Notes under the pieces: generated by a model
The model's input: only the letters and a program-made list of their open reading frames with translations
Told to the model about the DNA's origin: nothing
The model's database searches: none
Program-made: the position numbers and the translations under genes
Origin: an uncultured Flavobacterium sp.
GTDB lineage: Bacteria; Bacteroidota; Bacteroidia; Flavobacteriales; Flavobacteriaceae
DNA length: 64,000 nucleotides
Assembly: GCA_913061465.1 (NCBI GenBank)
Contig: CAJXSU010000003.1
Span: forward strand, 1 to 64,000
Direction: 5' to 3'
Shown here: one piece after another, positions 1-7,120 of the stretch
Layout: each line of letters begins with the position of its first letter
How positions within the stretch are numbered: the first letter of the stretch is position 1

Positions 1-46
1 TACACTATCCTCTTCGTCGGCAGCGTCAGATGTGTATAAGAGACAG
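1..46 (+). other. Illumina Nextera adapter remnant (not genomic)
   Basis: Bases 1-5 match the end of the P5 oligo (TACAC), 6-13 read TATCCTCT, which is the Nextera i5 index S503, 14-27 match the Read 1 primer (TCGTCGGCAGCGTC), and 28-46 are the 19-bp Tn5 mosaic end. The four parts are in the exact order of a library molecule. Genomic sequence therefore starts at 47. The Tn5 end here is a library artefact and not a transposon of the organism. Confidence 0.98.
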
Positions 47-312
47 ATAAAACACCTATTATGCAAATTATTTTTCCAATACTGCTAGTTAAGAGAATTT
101 TTAATACAAGTAAAGAATTTTTCTTTTACGAGTTAAATAATTCTAATGAAGTTAAAAATTATACTTTAACAAACGACCCTTCAAGACATTTAAAAAAGTT
201 TAACAACAACTTTTGTTTAGTAAGAGACTTAAAAGTAAAATTTGATGAGAAAATGTATATTGATTTTTCAGAACCAGAGAATGATATCTTTGAGGTTTTA
301 AGTAATAAATAA
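47..312 (+). CDS. Hypothetical protein, 5' truncated by contig start
   Basis: No family is recognised. The frame is open from the first genomic base through the ATG at 61 to a stop at 310-312, and the only upstream stop lies inside the adapter. The gene therefore probably begins off the contig, and the ATG at 61 may be an internal Met. From that ATG there are 83 residues, rich in Asn, Lys and Phe, with no signal peptide, membrane segment or cysteine motif. It lies beside the HUH protein, which is on the opposite strand (convergent), so it may be cargo of the integrated element. It could also be a chance ORF in AT-rich DNA. Confidence 0.4.
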
Positions 313-340
313 CTTTCTTTAGTTAACAAGATCATTTAAG

Positions 341-703
341 TTAAAAATCAATTAAATCATAGTTAATATTTTTACGTCCTATAAACTTAGTCACATAGGA
401 TGTTATTTTTTCTTTGTCATAAACACTTTGCCAATCACCCACTGCAAAGCTTACAGAATTATTAAAGTCTTTATAGGTGATGTCTTTATATGAGGCAATA
501 AGACTATGTGTATGTGAATTTCTATGGTCTCCTTTATCCCATTCAGTAACATAGAACACTTTATAAACATAAGGATGTTTTGCAGATATTTGATTCATCC
601 AATTACGGACAGTCATATAATTTGTTTTGTAGGGAGATCTAAAGGTTGCAAAATAATTCCATTGATAAGAATTTAGCCACTTTGCATAATGATGATTGAC
701 CAT
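341..703 (-). CDS. Small HUH Rep-like single-strand DNA endonuclease (putative)
   Basis: This 120-residue protein shows the three motifs of single-tyrosine HUH endonucleases, the rolling-circle Rep and relaxase fold. There is an early WNYFATF strand (about 15-21), an acidic YVTEWD strand followed by HTHSLI (H64 and H66, the metal-binding HxH), and SYVTKFI near the C-terminus (Y103 as possible nucleophile, K106 three residues later, the usual YxxK). A W-rich GDWQSV segment before the tyrosine also fits Rep proteins. It is much shorter than typical Reps and has no helicase or primase part. It lies in the integrated element, next to a multi-hairpin DNA segment (894-954) that could be its target. 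The family call rests on motifs alone; a decayed or accessory Rep is possible. Confidence 0.55.
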   Translation of the reverse strand: MVNHHYAKWLNSYQWNYFATFRSPYKTNYMTVRNWMNQISAKHPYVYKVFYVTEWDKGDHRNSHTHSLIASYKDITYKDFNNSVSFAVGDWQSVYDKEKITSYVTKFIGRKNINYDLIDF

Positions 704-947
704 AATTTTGAGTTTAGATAATAGCAGATATTAAGGCTATTGAAGCCATTATTTATTGTTAAAAATGTTAATTTGAGACTTTTTAATGCTACGAATTGTA
801 AAAATTATACAATCTTCTTTGTTGAATTGTACTAGAAATATCTGGTAATACTTTAGAAAACCTATCTATAATTAATAGATGTTTGTAAAAAGCGGGTTAA
901 TAGTGCTCAATTACAGTGGTAAAGACCACCTTCGTGTAAATACACGA
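704..947. other. Gene-free segment rich in short inverted repeats
   Basis: This stretch between the HUH gene and the excisionase-like gene has no convincing ORF. It holds ATTGTA-N7-TACAAT (795-813), ATCTAT-N5-ATAGAT (864-880) and most of the three-way junction described at 894-954. Such clustering is common at replication, transfer or regulatory regions, but the base composition (very AT-rich) also produces short dyads by chance. Confidence 0.4.
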
Positions 948-954
948 TTAACCC
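894..954. other. Three-way-junction inverted-repeat structure
   Basis: An 8-bp outer stem (GGGTTAAT 894-901 with ATTAACCC 947-954) encloses two perfect small hairpins: GTGGT-AAAG-ACCAC (916-929) and CGTGT-AAAT-ACACG (933-946). Read leftward, the structure starts at the 3' end of the excisionase-like gene and is followed by GCTTTTT, so it could be an elaborate terminator. As single-stranded DNA it could be a recognition structure for the neighbouring HUH protein. Confidence 0.6.
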
Positions 955-1235
955 ACCCTTTTGTATTTTAAACTTTTGAACTCTTCAAGGTTCTCTTCAA
1001 AATCTTTTCTATTGATGTGATACATACCTCCACCGCCAACTCTGTGAGCTTTAATCTTTCCACATTTGATATAATCCCTAATTGTTCTGGGCTTAACACT
1101 TAATTCATGAGCGACTTCCTTTGTGGTCATGTATTCTGGCTTTTCAGCTTCTTTTGTAATACTTAAAGCTATTTTTATAACTTCTTTGAGTAAAGATTCA
1201 TCTAAGTACTCGTTTTGTTCATTTTTTATGTTCAT
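948..1235 (-). CDS. Excisionase-like helix-turn-helix protein
   Basis: The C-terminal half has the HTH_17/excisionase (MerR-like winged helix) pattern: YMTTKEVAHELSVKPRTIRDYI, then a GKIKAHRVGG wing, then YHINRKDFEENL. Such proteins direct tyrosine integrases toward excision or regulate the element. The frame is open further upstream to 1328, but I choose the ATG at 1235 (MNIKNEQ, 95 residues). The domain needs no more sequence, and the ATG follows an A-rich stretch as is usual in Bacteroidota. It lies just downstream of the integrase gene on the same strand, 213 bases away, which supports an int-xis module. Confidence 0.7.
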   Translation of the reverse strand: MNIKNEQNEYLDESLLKEVIKIALSITKEAEKPEYMTTKEVAHELSVKPRTIRDYIKCGKIKAHRVGGGGMYHINRKDFEENLEEFKSLKYKRVG

Positions 1236-1448
1236 AATGATTAATTTTTTTAATTCACGCATACTTGTGGATACGTTCATTTCAATATTACATCGAAAAT
1301 AATTTAGATCCAAGAAATCAAAATGCACAAAAAGTCTCTATAATACACTTTAAAAGCCGTGCTAAAATTTTAAAAATCAAAAATTTACCAAAAAGACGTC
1401 AGATTGGAGAACATGTGAATGAAAAAGTGATCAAAATAGAACATGACA

Positions 1449-2684
1449 TTAAGCGATTTTAAGCACAGATTCATTACCCCAAACTTGTTTCATGAATTTT
1501 TGAGAATCTGTTACTGTTGGTCTATAATATGAATTGAATGTTTTGATAGATTTATGACCTGTAATACTCATGATAGCTTTAGGTGGAATTCCTTTATTCA
1601 ACATTACTGTAACAAAAGATCTTCTTGCGGTGTGGGTGCTTATCCGTTCATATTTGGGCTGCTTCAACTCAATGATATCATTTCCAATTCGTTTTGTACT
1701 TGTAACCATCTGAGTAAAACCAACAGCTTTGCAAGCTTCTTTTAAATAATCTCTAAATTTCTGATCTGAAATAGTCGGTAATTTATAATCGTATTTTTTC
1801 AAAATAGATTTTGATATCGATGTCAATGGAATTGTAAGATGTTTGGACTTATCCTTGGTTTCTCTTAGTAAAATGGAATCATTCTGAATATTTGACTTAG
1901 AGACTCGCTTAAAATCGCTGTAACGCATTCCAGTTAAGCAGCCAAAAACAAATACATCTCTAACGCGTTCTAATTTTGAGTTCTGAAAGACAAACTTGTA
2001 TATCTGCATGATTTCTTCATGTGTCAAAACCACCTGAGGCGTTACTTCTCGCTTAATCTTAAACTTCTTATAGGTATTATTTTTAGTGTATTTATTTTCT
2101 AAAGCATAGTTCAGAAAGGTTTTTATCAATCCAATGTTTCTTCCAAAGGTATTGACATTGTGTTTTTTTACAGTTTCACAATAATGTTTAAAATTAGCAT
2201 ACCACTTCATAGTAATTGAAGAGAATTGAACCTTACCATGAATAGCTTCAAACCCTCTTATCAAGTTTAAAATGTTTTGGTAACGGTTTTTTGTGCCTTT
2301 AGTCCAATCGCCTAACTTAAATTTGTATTCTACAAACTCATCAAATACCGTCTCAAAGTCATTATTTCGCTTAATAAGTTTAAATTCTTGATCATAGCAA
2401 TCTTTTAAAGCCTTTTTAGTAACGATCTCATCCGTAGCAGCAAATTGCGCATGAAAACTCCTAAACAGCTTTGTATAGCGATCCAGTTGCCCGCTGATAA
2501 GATTGTAAGTGATTTGTTCATCTTTGGCTTTTGACTTCTTTGGATATTGGTTTCTTTTATCCCAATATTGAGGATGGATTCTTTCTCCAGTAGAGTAGAC
2601 AAAACGTTCACCATTTTTAAGATTTGCATAAAATAGAATAAGGGATTCGTTTTTGGAATTAGGTGTTTTTAATTTAAAGTTCAT
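1449..2684 (-). CDS. Tyrosine recombinase / site-specific integrase
   Basis: This is a full-length integrase of the Bacteroidota phage/ICE type (411 residues). It has an N-terminal arm-binding domain (about 1-100), a SAM-like core-binding domain (about 105-205) and a catalytic domain (about 215-400). The active-site residues are present: R254 in TGMRYSD, a lysine in TKDKSKH (277-279), H351 and R354 in HTARR, H377 in TGHKS and the nucleophile Y386. It would carry out integration and excision of the element by strand exchange through a phosphotyrosine. Its start faces the putative attR at 2853-2864, the normal arrangement. No disabling mutation is visible, so the enzyme may be active. Confidence 0.93.
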   Translation of the reverse strand: MNFKLKTPNSKNESLILFYANLKNGERFVYSTGERIHPQYWDKRNQYPKKSKAKDEQITYNLISGQLDRYTKLFRSFHAQFAATDEIVTKKALKDCYDQEFKLIKRNNDFETVFDEFVEYKFKLGDWTKGTKNRYQNILNLIRGFEAIHGKVQFSSITMKWYANFKHYCETVKKHNVNTFGRNIGLIKTFLNYALENKYTKNNTYKKFKIKREVTPQVVLTHEEIMQIYKFVFQNSKLERVRDVFVFGCLTGMRYSDFKRVSKSNIQNDSILLRETKDKSKHLTIPLTSISKSILKKYDYKLPTISDQKFRDYLKEACKAVGFTQMVTSTKRIGNDIIELKQPKYERISTHTARRSFVTVMLNKGIPPKAIMSITGHKSIKTFNSYYRPTVTDSQKFMKQVWGNESVLKIA

Positions 2685-2721
2685 GATCTTATTTTTTAAT
2701 TAATAAATAGTAGTTGCCTGA

Positions 2722-2742
2722 ATCGTTGCCTAAACCAACGAT
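2722..2742. promoter_or_regulatory. 7-bp inverted repeat upstream of the integrase (possible operator)
   Basis: ATCGTTG (2722-2728) and CAACGAT (2736-2742) form a perfect dyad with a 7-base spacer. It lies between the proposed -7 box (2755-2762) and the integrase start at 2684. It may bind the excisionase-like protein or the integrase, or fold in the leader RNA. Confidence 0.4.
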
Positions 2743-2754
2743 ACCATAACAACA

Positions 2755-2762
2755 CAAACATA
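2755..2762 (-). promoter_or_regulatory. -7 box of the integrase promoter
   Basis: On the minus strand this reads TATGTTTG, a full match to the Bacteroidota -7 consensus TAnnTTTG, about 70 bases before the integrase ATG. A TTG lies 14 bases further upstream, closer than the usual spacing. Confidence 0.45.
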
Positions 2763-2852
2763 GTCGTTTGTATTCGCAATTTATTGATAATAAGATGTTT
2801 AGATGTTTTTTGTATGTGTAGATATACGTTTACATACGTTATTGAGTGGAGC

Positions 2853-2864
2853 CTCTTTCTCCGC
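2853..2864 (+). other. Putative attR: 3' end fragment of a tRNA-Ser-like gene
   Basis: CTCTTTCTCCGC resembles the last T-stem bases, the 3' acceptor strand and the discriminator G of a tRNA-Ser. The sequence upstream (2841-2852) cannot make a T-arm, so only the 3' tail is present. The fragment is next to the integrase gene and is followed at once by a strong terminator, as a tRNA end would be. This is what integration into a tRNA 3' end leaves at the distal junction. The intact tRNA should lie beyond base 1. Confidence 0.5.
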
Positions 2865-2870
2865 AAAAGG

Positions 2871-2900
2871 AAACCCACAATAATTATTGTGGGTTTTTAC
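2871..2900 (+). terminator. Rho-independent terminator behind the att-like fragment
   Basis: AAACCCACAATAA (2871-2883) is directly followed by its perfect complement (2884-2896) and a T-run. No intact + strand gene precedes it, so it probably belonged to the tRNA gene whose 3' end is at 2853-2864. Confidence 0.8.
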
Positions 2901-3063
2901 TTTTTTTTTAAAATACTAAATTTTTTTTTCAAAAAATAAGAGATATATTTAATTAATTTAAATGTATTTTTCCTTATGTTAATGAGAAAGCTTTTATGAT
3001 TTAGAAACATTGACTTCTTAATTATAAAAAATTAAATAAATATGATGTAAACATTATATACTA
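2901..3063. other. AT-rich leader region of the T9SS hydrolase gene
   Basis: This contains two long T-runs near 2903-2932 and otherwise plain AT-rich sequence. No full TAnnTTTG box was found, so the promoter of the gene at 3064 is not identified. Confidence 0.3.
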
Positions 3064-4563
3064 ATGAAAAAACTATTTATAATACTTTTTACTTCATTTT
3101 GTTTTTTATCTGGCTATGGACAAGATTCCCCTGAGATAGACTCATTATTTAGAAATAGTTATACTGTCTTTGAACTTCAGAGACTTCAAAATGGTATGTA
3201 TAGAGATGCTACACTTTTTAATGGTTCTGATTATCACCCAATTTCAATAGCTAATACAGGTATGGGGCTAATTGCACTTTGTATTGCCGATGCAATGGGA
3301 TGGATTGATAATGCATCAGAACTGGCATTGAAAACTATTAAAACAGCCACTGGATATACACCAGGTTTTTTACCAGATAGGACAGTAAATGGATTCTATC
3401 GTCATTTTATGGATATTAATACAGGTGAACAGGCTTGGAATTCAGAATATAGTACAATTGATAGTGGGATTTTAGTGTCTGGGGCTTTGTTTTCCATGAA
3501 CTATTTTCAAAATGATAGTATTTCACATTATGCTACGGAACTATGGAATTCAGTAAATTTTAATGATGCTATTAATAATTCCTCGACAGGTCAGATTTAT
3601 TTAAGTTTGGATTCTGACGGTAATGGTATTAATAATTCATTAACCAGTCCATATAATGAATATATGATTGTAGCTTGGCTCGCCAAAAATCACTCAATTG
3701 AGACGGGTACTTCAGGCAATATTTTATGGAATAATTATTATAGTTCTCCTAGTGTATTGCCATCGATATTATATCAGGGAAGTTCAGTATTGTCAGATAA
3801 TAATAATTCTTTTCTTTCTTCATTTACTCACCAGTTTAATTTTTTCCTTTGTCATTATTTCACTACTTCAACTGAATATTTAACATATCTTAAAAATTCT
3901 CAAGAAGCTGATAGTTCTTGGTGGCAAAATATGGATTATAATTCTTTTGAATGGGGGCTAGGTGCAGGTAGTGCAATAACTTATTCCTATCATGCTGATG
4001 CAATTAATAATAATGAAGACATGATTGTTTCCCCACACATAATAGCTGGTTATATTCCTGTAAATCCAGAAAGTAAAAGTAATTTGATTGATTTATGGAC
4101 TAATAATTTTGGAAAGCTTAATCTTCCAAATGTAAATGATGATCCTATTCTTTGGAGGTATAGTAAGTCTAATACTTCATGGATACCTAATGAAATTATT
4201 GGGATTGATTATGCTTCTATGCTATTTGGTTTGTCTACTCTACCAGAGTATCTTGGGATTGATTTCTTTTCAACGTACAATGATTTTTTTACATCTTCAT
4301 CTCTTTATACAAATCAATTGGAGTCAAGGTTTGAAATTAAAGTTTACCCAAATCCAACGTCAGATCATTTGCATATTGAGTTAGGTAAATCCTATATAAA
4401 TATTTCTCTTTCCATTGAAAATCACCTAGGACAAGCCGTCTTAAGAAATACTTACTACAACTTAGAAAAAATAAATATTCCATTAAAACTTAATAAGGGC
4501 CTTTATTTTTTAACTTTAAATTATAGTGGAGGAATGGAAACCTTTAAAGTGATACTTAAATAA
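3064..4563 (+). CDS. Secreted glucoamylase/GH144-like glycoside hydrolase with T9SS tail
   Basis: A signal peptide (MKKLFIILFTSFCFLSGYGQ, cleavage near 20) is followed by an alpha/alpha-barrel-like domain (about 25-410) matching the PF10091 pattern: GFYRHFMD, then STIDSGILVSGAL, then NEYMIVAWLA, then WGLGAG, and IAGYIPVNPE. PF10091 includes GH144 endo-beta-1,2-glucanases of Bacteroidota and other glucoamylase-like enzymes. The substrate cannot be read from the sequence. The last 75 residues (YPNPTSDHLHIEL to the C-terminal lysine) are a Por-type sorting domain for T9SS export across the outer membrane. The gene stands alone between two tRNA-end-like motifs (2853 and 4838), so it may be island cargo. 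Codon usage looks like the rest of the window. Confidence 0.75.
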   Translation: MKKLFIILFTSFCFLSGYGQDSPEIDSLFRNSYTVFELQRLQNGMYRDATLFNGSDYHPISIANTGMGLIALCIADAMGWIDNASELALKTIKTATGYTPGFLPDRTVNGFYRHFMDINTGEQAWNSEYSTIDSGILVSGALFSMNYFQNDSISHYATELWNSVNFNDAINNSSTGQIYLSLDSDGNGINNSLTSPYNEYMIVAWLAKNHSIETGTSGNILWNNYYSSPSVLPSILYQGSSVLSDNNNSFLSSFTHQFNFFLCHYFTTSTEYLTYLKNSQEADSSWWQNMDYNSFEWGLGAGSAITYSYHADAINNNEDMIVSPHIIAGYIPVNPESKSNLIDLWTNNFGKLNLPNVNDDPILWRYSKSNTSWIPNEIIGIDYASMLFGLSTLPEYLGIDFFSTYNDFFTSSSLYTNQLESRFEIKVYPNPTSDHLHIELGKSYINISLSIENHLGQAVLRNTYYNLEKINIPLKLNKGLYFLTLNYSGGMETFKVILK

Positions 4564-4667
4564 CTCCGTTTAGTATAAATTTATTAGCAAAGAATTTGTT
4601 TTCTTAACCCATAAATTAAATATTTTAATAATGATATTGAGGTTTTTAATATGTACTATTTATAAAG

Positions 4668-4675
4668 TATCTTTG
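4668..4675 (+). promoter_or_regulatory. Orphan -7 box (TATCTTTG)
   Basis: This is a perfect TAnnTTTG box pointing right, but no + strand gene follows before 7121. The surrounding 40 bases closely resemble the promoter region at 7005-7045. A dyad TTTGATT-GTAT-AATCAAA (4672-4689) overlaps it. Confidence 0.35.
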
Positions 4676-4762
4676 ATTGTATAATCAAAACATATCTTTT
4701 GACGATCTGTTTTTTTTTCAGTAAAATGCCTTTTAAATTATTCATATAGTTATTAATAAAGC

Positions 4763-4788
4763 AAAAAAATTAACACACAAAGTGTGTT
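4763..4788 (-). terminator. Terminator for the leftward 5634-4915 unit
   Basis: On the minus strand a 7-bp stem (AACACAC with GTGTGTT, 3-base loop) is followed by TAATTTTTTT. It lies about 130 bases after the methyltransferase-like stop. Confidence 0.55.
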
Positions 4789-4837
4789 TGAGTTTCTATG
4801 CTTGCTTGTTATTTCCTGTTGGGATGCACGAAGTAAA

Positions 4838-4851
4838 TCCCTCTTCCTCCA
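4838..4851 (+). other. Second tRNA-3'-end-like motif (possible att scar)
   Basis: ATCCCTCTTCCTCCA looks like the 3' part of a T-arm plus an acceptor strand and discriminator A. The T-loop consensus and 5' stem are absent. It resembles the fragment at 2853-2864 and has the same orientation. Confidence 0.3.
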
Positions 4852-4914
4852 AAACAACCCTTGTAAATTATTAATTTGTAGTTTTTTAGTTTCATTACTA
4901 AATTACAATAGGTA

Positions 4915-5634
4915 TTAATTTTTTTTAACAAAAACCATACAATGTTGCCAAGGAAGATTAGTTATATTTTTTTTGAGTTTAAAACCAGCTGCTTCCATTT
5001 CTTTGACAGCTTGTTTTTCAGACATTTTGTGTATTTCTTTAATCGGAACACTAGAGTCTTCACTTCTGTATTCAATTAAGAACAACTCTCCATTCAGTTT
5101 TAAGGCTTGTTTTATTGAAATAATGATTTCTACCGGAAAATTAAATTCATGATATACATCAACCATTAAAATTTTGTCAACTGAATTTGATGGTAATTGA
5201 ATACTTTTTTCAGTTCCTAGAATAGTTTCAATATTTTTAATTTTACCAGTTTCTTTTGTTTCTTCTATCACCATTAACATTTCTGGCTGAATGTCTACGG
5301 CATAAACAAAACCATTCTTAGTTAAAGATGCTATTTTAAATGTATGGTATCCAGATCCAGCTCCTATGTCAGCAACAATATCATTGGGTTTAATTCTCAT
5401 GTTTTTAATTAATTTAGAAACATCTTCCTCCTCTTCTCGTTCAGATCTTTCTAACCAACTAATACCTTCAAAACCCATTACATAAGCAATTTCTCTACCC
5501 ATATACCATTTTCCAATTCCGTTATAATCTCCTCTTTTAAATGTGTAGTTATTGTCTTTATTGGTGTTTTGACCCAAAAATTCATTGGAAAATAAAAACA
5601 TTACGGATATCAAGATTAAAGTAGTTTTTTTCAC
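4915..5634 (-). CDS. Exported class I SAM-dependent methyltransferase-like protein
   Basis: The 239-residue product has a signal peptide (MKKTTLILISVMFLFSNEFLGQ) and a Rossmann methyltransferase core: VADIGAGSGYHT (motif I, SAM binding, near 90-101), VYAVDIQPEML (motif II), ILMVDVYHEF (motif IV/post-IV) and GELFLIEYR. The fold is clear. The substrate is not, and the predicted export is strange because SAM is cytoplasmic. It starts 9 bases after the stop of the unknown exported protein at 5644-6858, so the two are probably one transcript. Alternatives are an inner-membrane anchor or a repurposed fold. Confidence 0.75.
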   Translation of the reverse strand: MKKTTLILISVMFLFSNEFLGQNTNKDNNYTFKRGDYNGIGKWYMGREIAYVMGFEGISWLERSEREEEEDVSKLIKNMRIKPNDIVADIGAGSGYHTFKIASLTKNGFVYAVDIQPEMLMVIEETKETGKIKNIETILGTEKSIQLPSNSVDKILMVDVYHEFNFPVEIIISIKQALKLNGELFLIEYRSEDSSVPIKEIHKMSEKQAVKEMEAAGFKLKKNITNLPWQHCMVFVKKN

Positions 5635-5643
5635 TTTTAAAAT

Positions 5644-6858
5644 TTATTTATATCTTTTAAAAACATCGCTCATATAAGAATTAAATATATTTCTTAAAGC
5701 ATTGGGCATATTAAATTCTTGTGGCATGCTTGTTCTGTATTTTTTTAGAAGAGGATAAGCTCTTCTGTCAGAATCTTTTGTTGCTAAAAAAAAACTATCA
5801 TTATGTTCTTTAGAAATATTTATTTTTTTGGTATCTAATATATTTCCATTATTATCTATAATTTCAACTATAAGTTCTACATAGCCAGAAGCGGTTAATT
5901 CATATTTATACCCTTCACAATACCATTTTTTAACGGTACCATCTTTTTTCTTTTTTTCTTTTGTATTTGAGTAAAACTCCTTGCTTTTAATAACGGTTGG
6001 CCCAGCATAATATCTAGAAAACTTAAACTTTACTAATTCATCAATATTTTTAAGTTGAGCTTTCCCTTTATCATTAAGCATCCCTAAATTTCTTAATTGA
6101 ATTTTATTACTAATTTCTGTATAATTAGCAAAAGTGTAATTATTAAAAAACCCAGTTGTATTGCTAACCAAGAACTCCATCGCTTTTTTATTACTTCTAT
6201 TGTTACTTAAATTTCTTACAGGGAAATAACCAATATTTAAGATGGATAAATTCAGAGATTTATCTAAATATGCATTAATGTCTTTGTATTCTTCAATATA
6301 GTTTTTAGAATTTTTAAATATTTTGTAGGCCTCTCTATACTCGTATTTGTTTTTGGCATTGTTAAATACTTTAATTCCTTCAGTGTAAAATTCATCAGCT
6401 GCATTATTGTTGTAAGCATTCAGCAAATTCTCGGCTTCATTTCTATTTTTTTCATAATCAACGGTATGAAGTAAAATGAACTTTTGTTGTTTTGAAGACA
6501 AGCTATTAGATACTTCTAGTAATTTTTTTTGAACATTGTCTAAATTAGCATAGGTGATGAAAATTTCTTTCATTGGAGCTACAGATTGGTAGTCTTTATA
6601 AGGAATTGAACTGGCTTCTAATTCTTTGATATAGCTGGCTGCCCATGTGTTTATTTGAGATAGCGCTTTTTCAAAAATATCATTAGATTTTTTAAAATTC
6701 TTTTTCGCTTTTAGAGATTCTATAGATTTTAGTGTTGCGGTCACATAATCTTTTTTATTTAAAGCTCTTTTTGCTTCTCTATAAGGTTTTCTGAAGTTTT
6801 GAGCACTAATGAGTTGAATACCAAAACATAAAAGGATAACTAGGCTTAATTTTTTCAT
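5644..6858 (-). CDS. Unknown exported protein, helical repeat-rich N-terminus
   Basis: I do not recognise a characterised family. The 404 residues begin with a signal peptide (MKKLSLVILLCFGIQLISAQ). An Ala/Lys-rich helical region follows (about 20-200), with TPR-like spacing (REAKRALNKKDYVTATLKSIESL). Then comes a more beta-like C-terminal half with ELTASGYVELIVEIIDNNGNIL (about 325-345). No lipobox, cysteine cluster or T9SS tail is seen, so it is probably periplasmic. It is the promoter-proximal partner of the exported methyltransferase-like gene. A U9 run in the message lies near residue 352 (DSFFLATKD). Confidence 0.7.
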   Translation of the reverse strand: MKKLSLVILLCFGIQLISAQNFRKPYREAKRALNKKDYVTATLKSIESLKAKKNFKKSNDIFEKALSQINTWAASYIKELEASSIPYKDYQSVAPMKEIFITYANLDNVQKKLLEVSNSLSSKQQKFILLHTVDYEKNRNEAENLLNAYNNNAADEFYTEGIKVFNNAKNKYEYREAYKIFKNSKNYIEEYKDINAYLDKSLNLSILNIGYFPVRNLSNNRSNKKAMEFLVSNTTGFFNNYTFANYTEISNKIQLRNLGMLNDKGKAQLKNIDELVKFKFSRYYAGPTVIKSKEFYSNTKEKKKKDGTVKKWYCEGYKYELTASGYVELIVEIIDNNGNILDTKKINISKEHNDSFFLATKDSDRRAYPLLKKYRTSMPQEFNMPNALRNIFNSYMSDVFKRYK

Positions 6859-7016
6859 TTTTTTTCTGTAAAAACATTATTAGGTATGGTTTCTTTGTCT
6901 AAGAAACTGAATAATGATGAGTATAAAAAATTTATTGTTGTAAAAATATCAAATTAATTTCTTGAAATTTAAGTTGAATAATTAGTACTCTTTTTTATTT
7001 TCTACGTTATAAAAAG

Positions 7017-7024
7017 TATCTTTG
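7017..7024 (+). promoter_or_regulatory. -7 box before the amidase gene
   Basis: TATCTTTG matches TAnnTTTG fully and lies about 97 bases upstream of the ATG at 7121. No good -33 TTG was found at standard spacing. Confidence 0.5.
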
Positions 7025-7120
7025 ATTTTGTAACAAAAATATACAATCAATATTTCTGATTATATTATAAATTACAACTTATTGAATAATATAGTTCTAT
7101 AAAAATTAAAAAATTATCAC

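Larger units (their letters stand above)
4564..4914. other. Gene-free stretch with an orphan promoter-like box and a tRNA-end-like motif
   Basis: No convincing ORF is present. The stretch holds a + strand TATCTTTG box with flanks like those before the amidase gene (4653-4692), a leftward terminator (4763-4788) and a tRNA-3'-end-like segment (4838-4851). It looks like a patchwork of remnants. Confidence 0.5.

Noticed and set aside
28-46. Tn5-type transposon end
   Set aside because: It is the Nextera mosaic end within a complete adapter, not genomic.
1265-1462. 65-residue + strand ORF between integrase and excisionase genes
   Set aside because: It starts at a TTG, overlaps both neighbours on the other strand and has no family match; it was only considered because the 1236-1448 gap is otherwise empty.
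2696-2878. 60-residue minus-strand ORF over the att-like border
   Set aside because: It runs through the promoter, dyad, tRNA-like fragment and terminator; better explained by these.
2901-2940. Poly-T runs as a decayed insertion sequence end
   Set aside because: No terminal inverted repeats or target duplication could be found around them.
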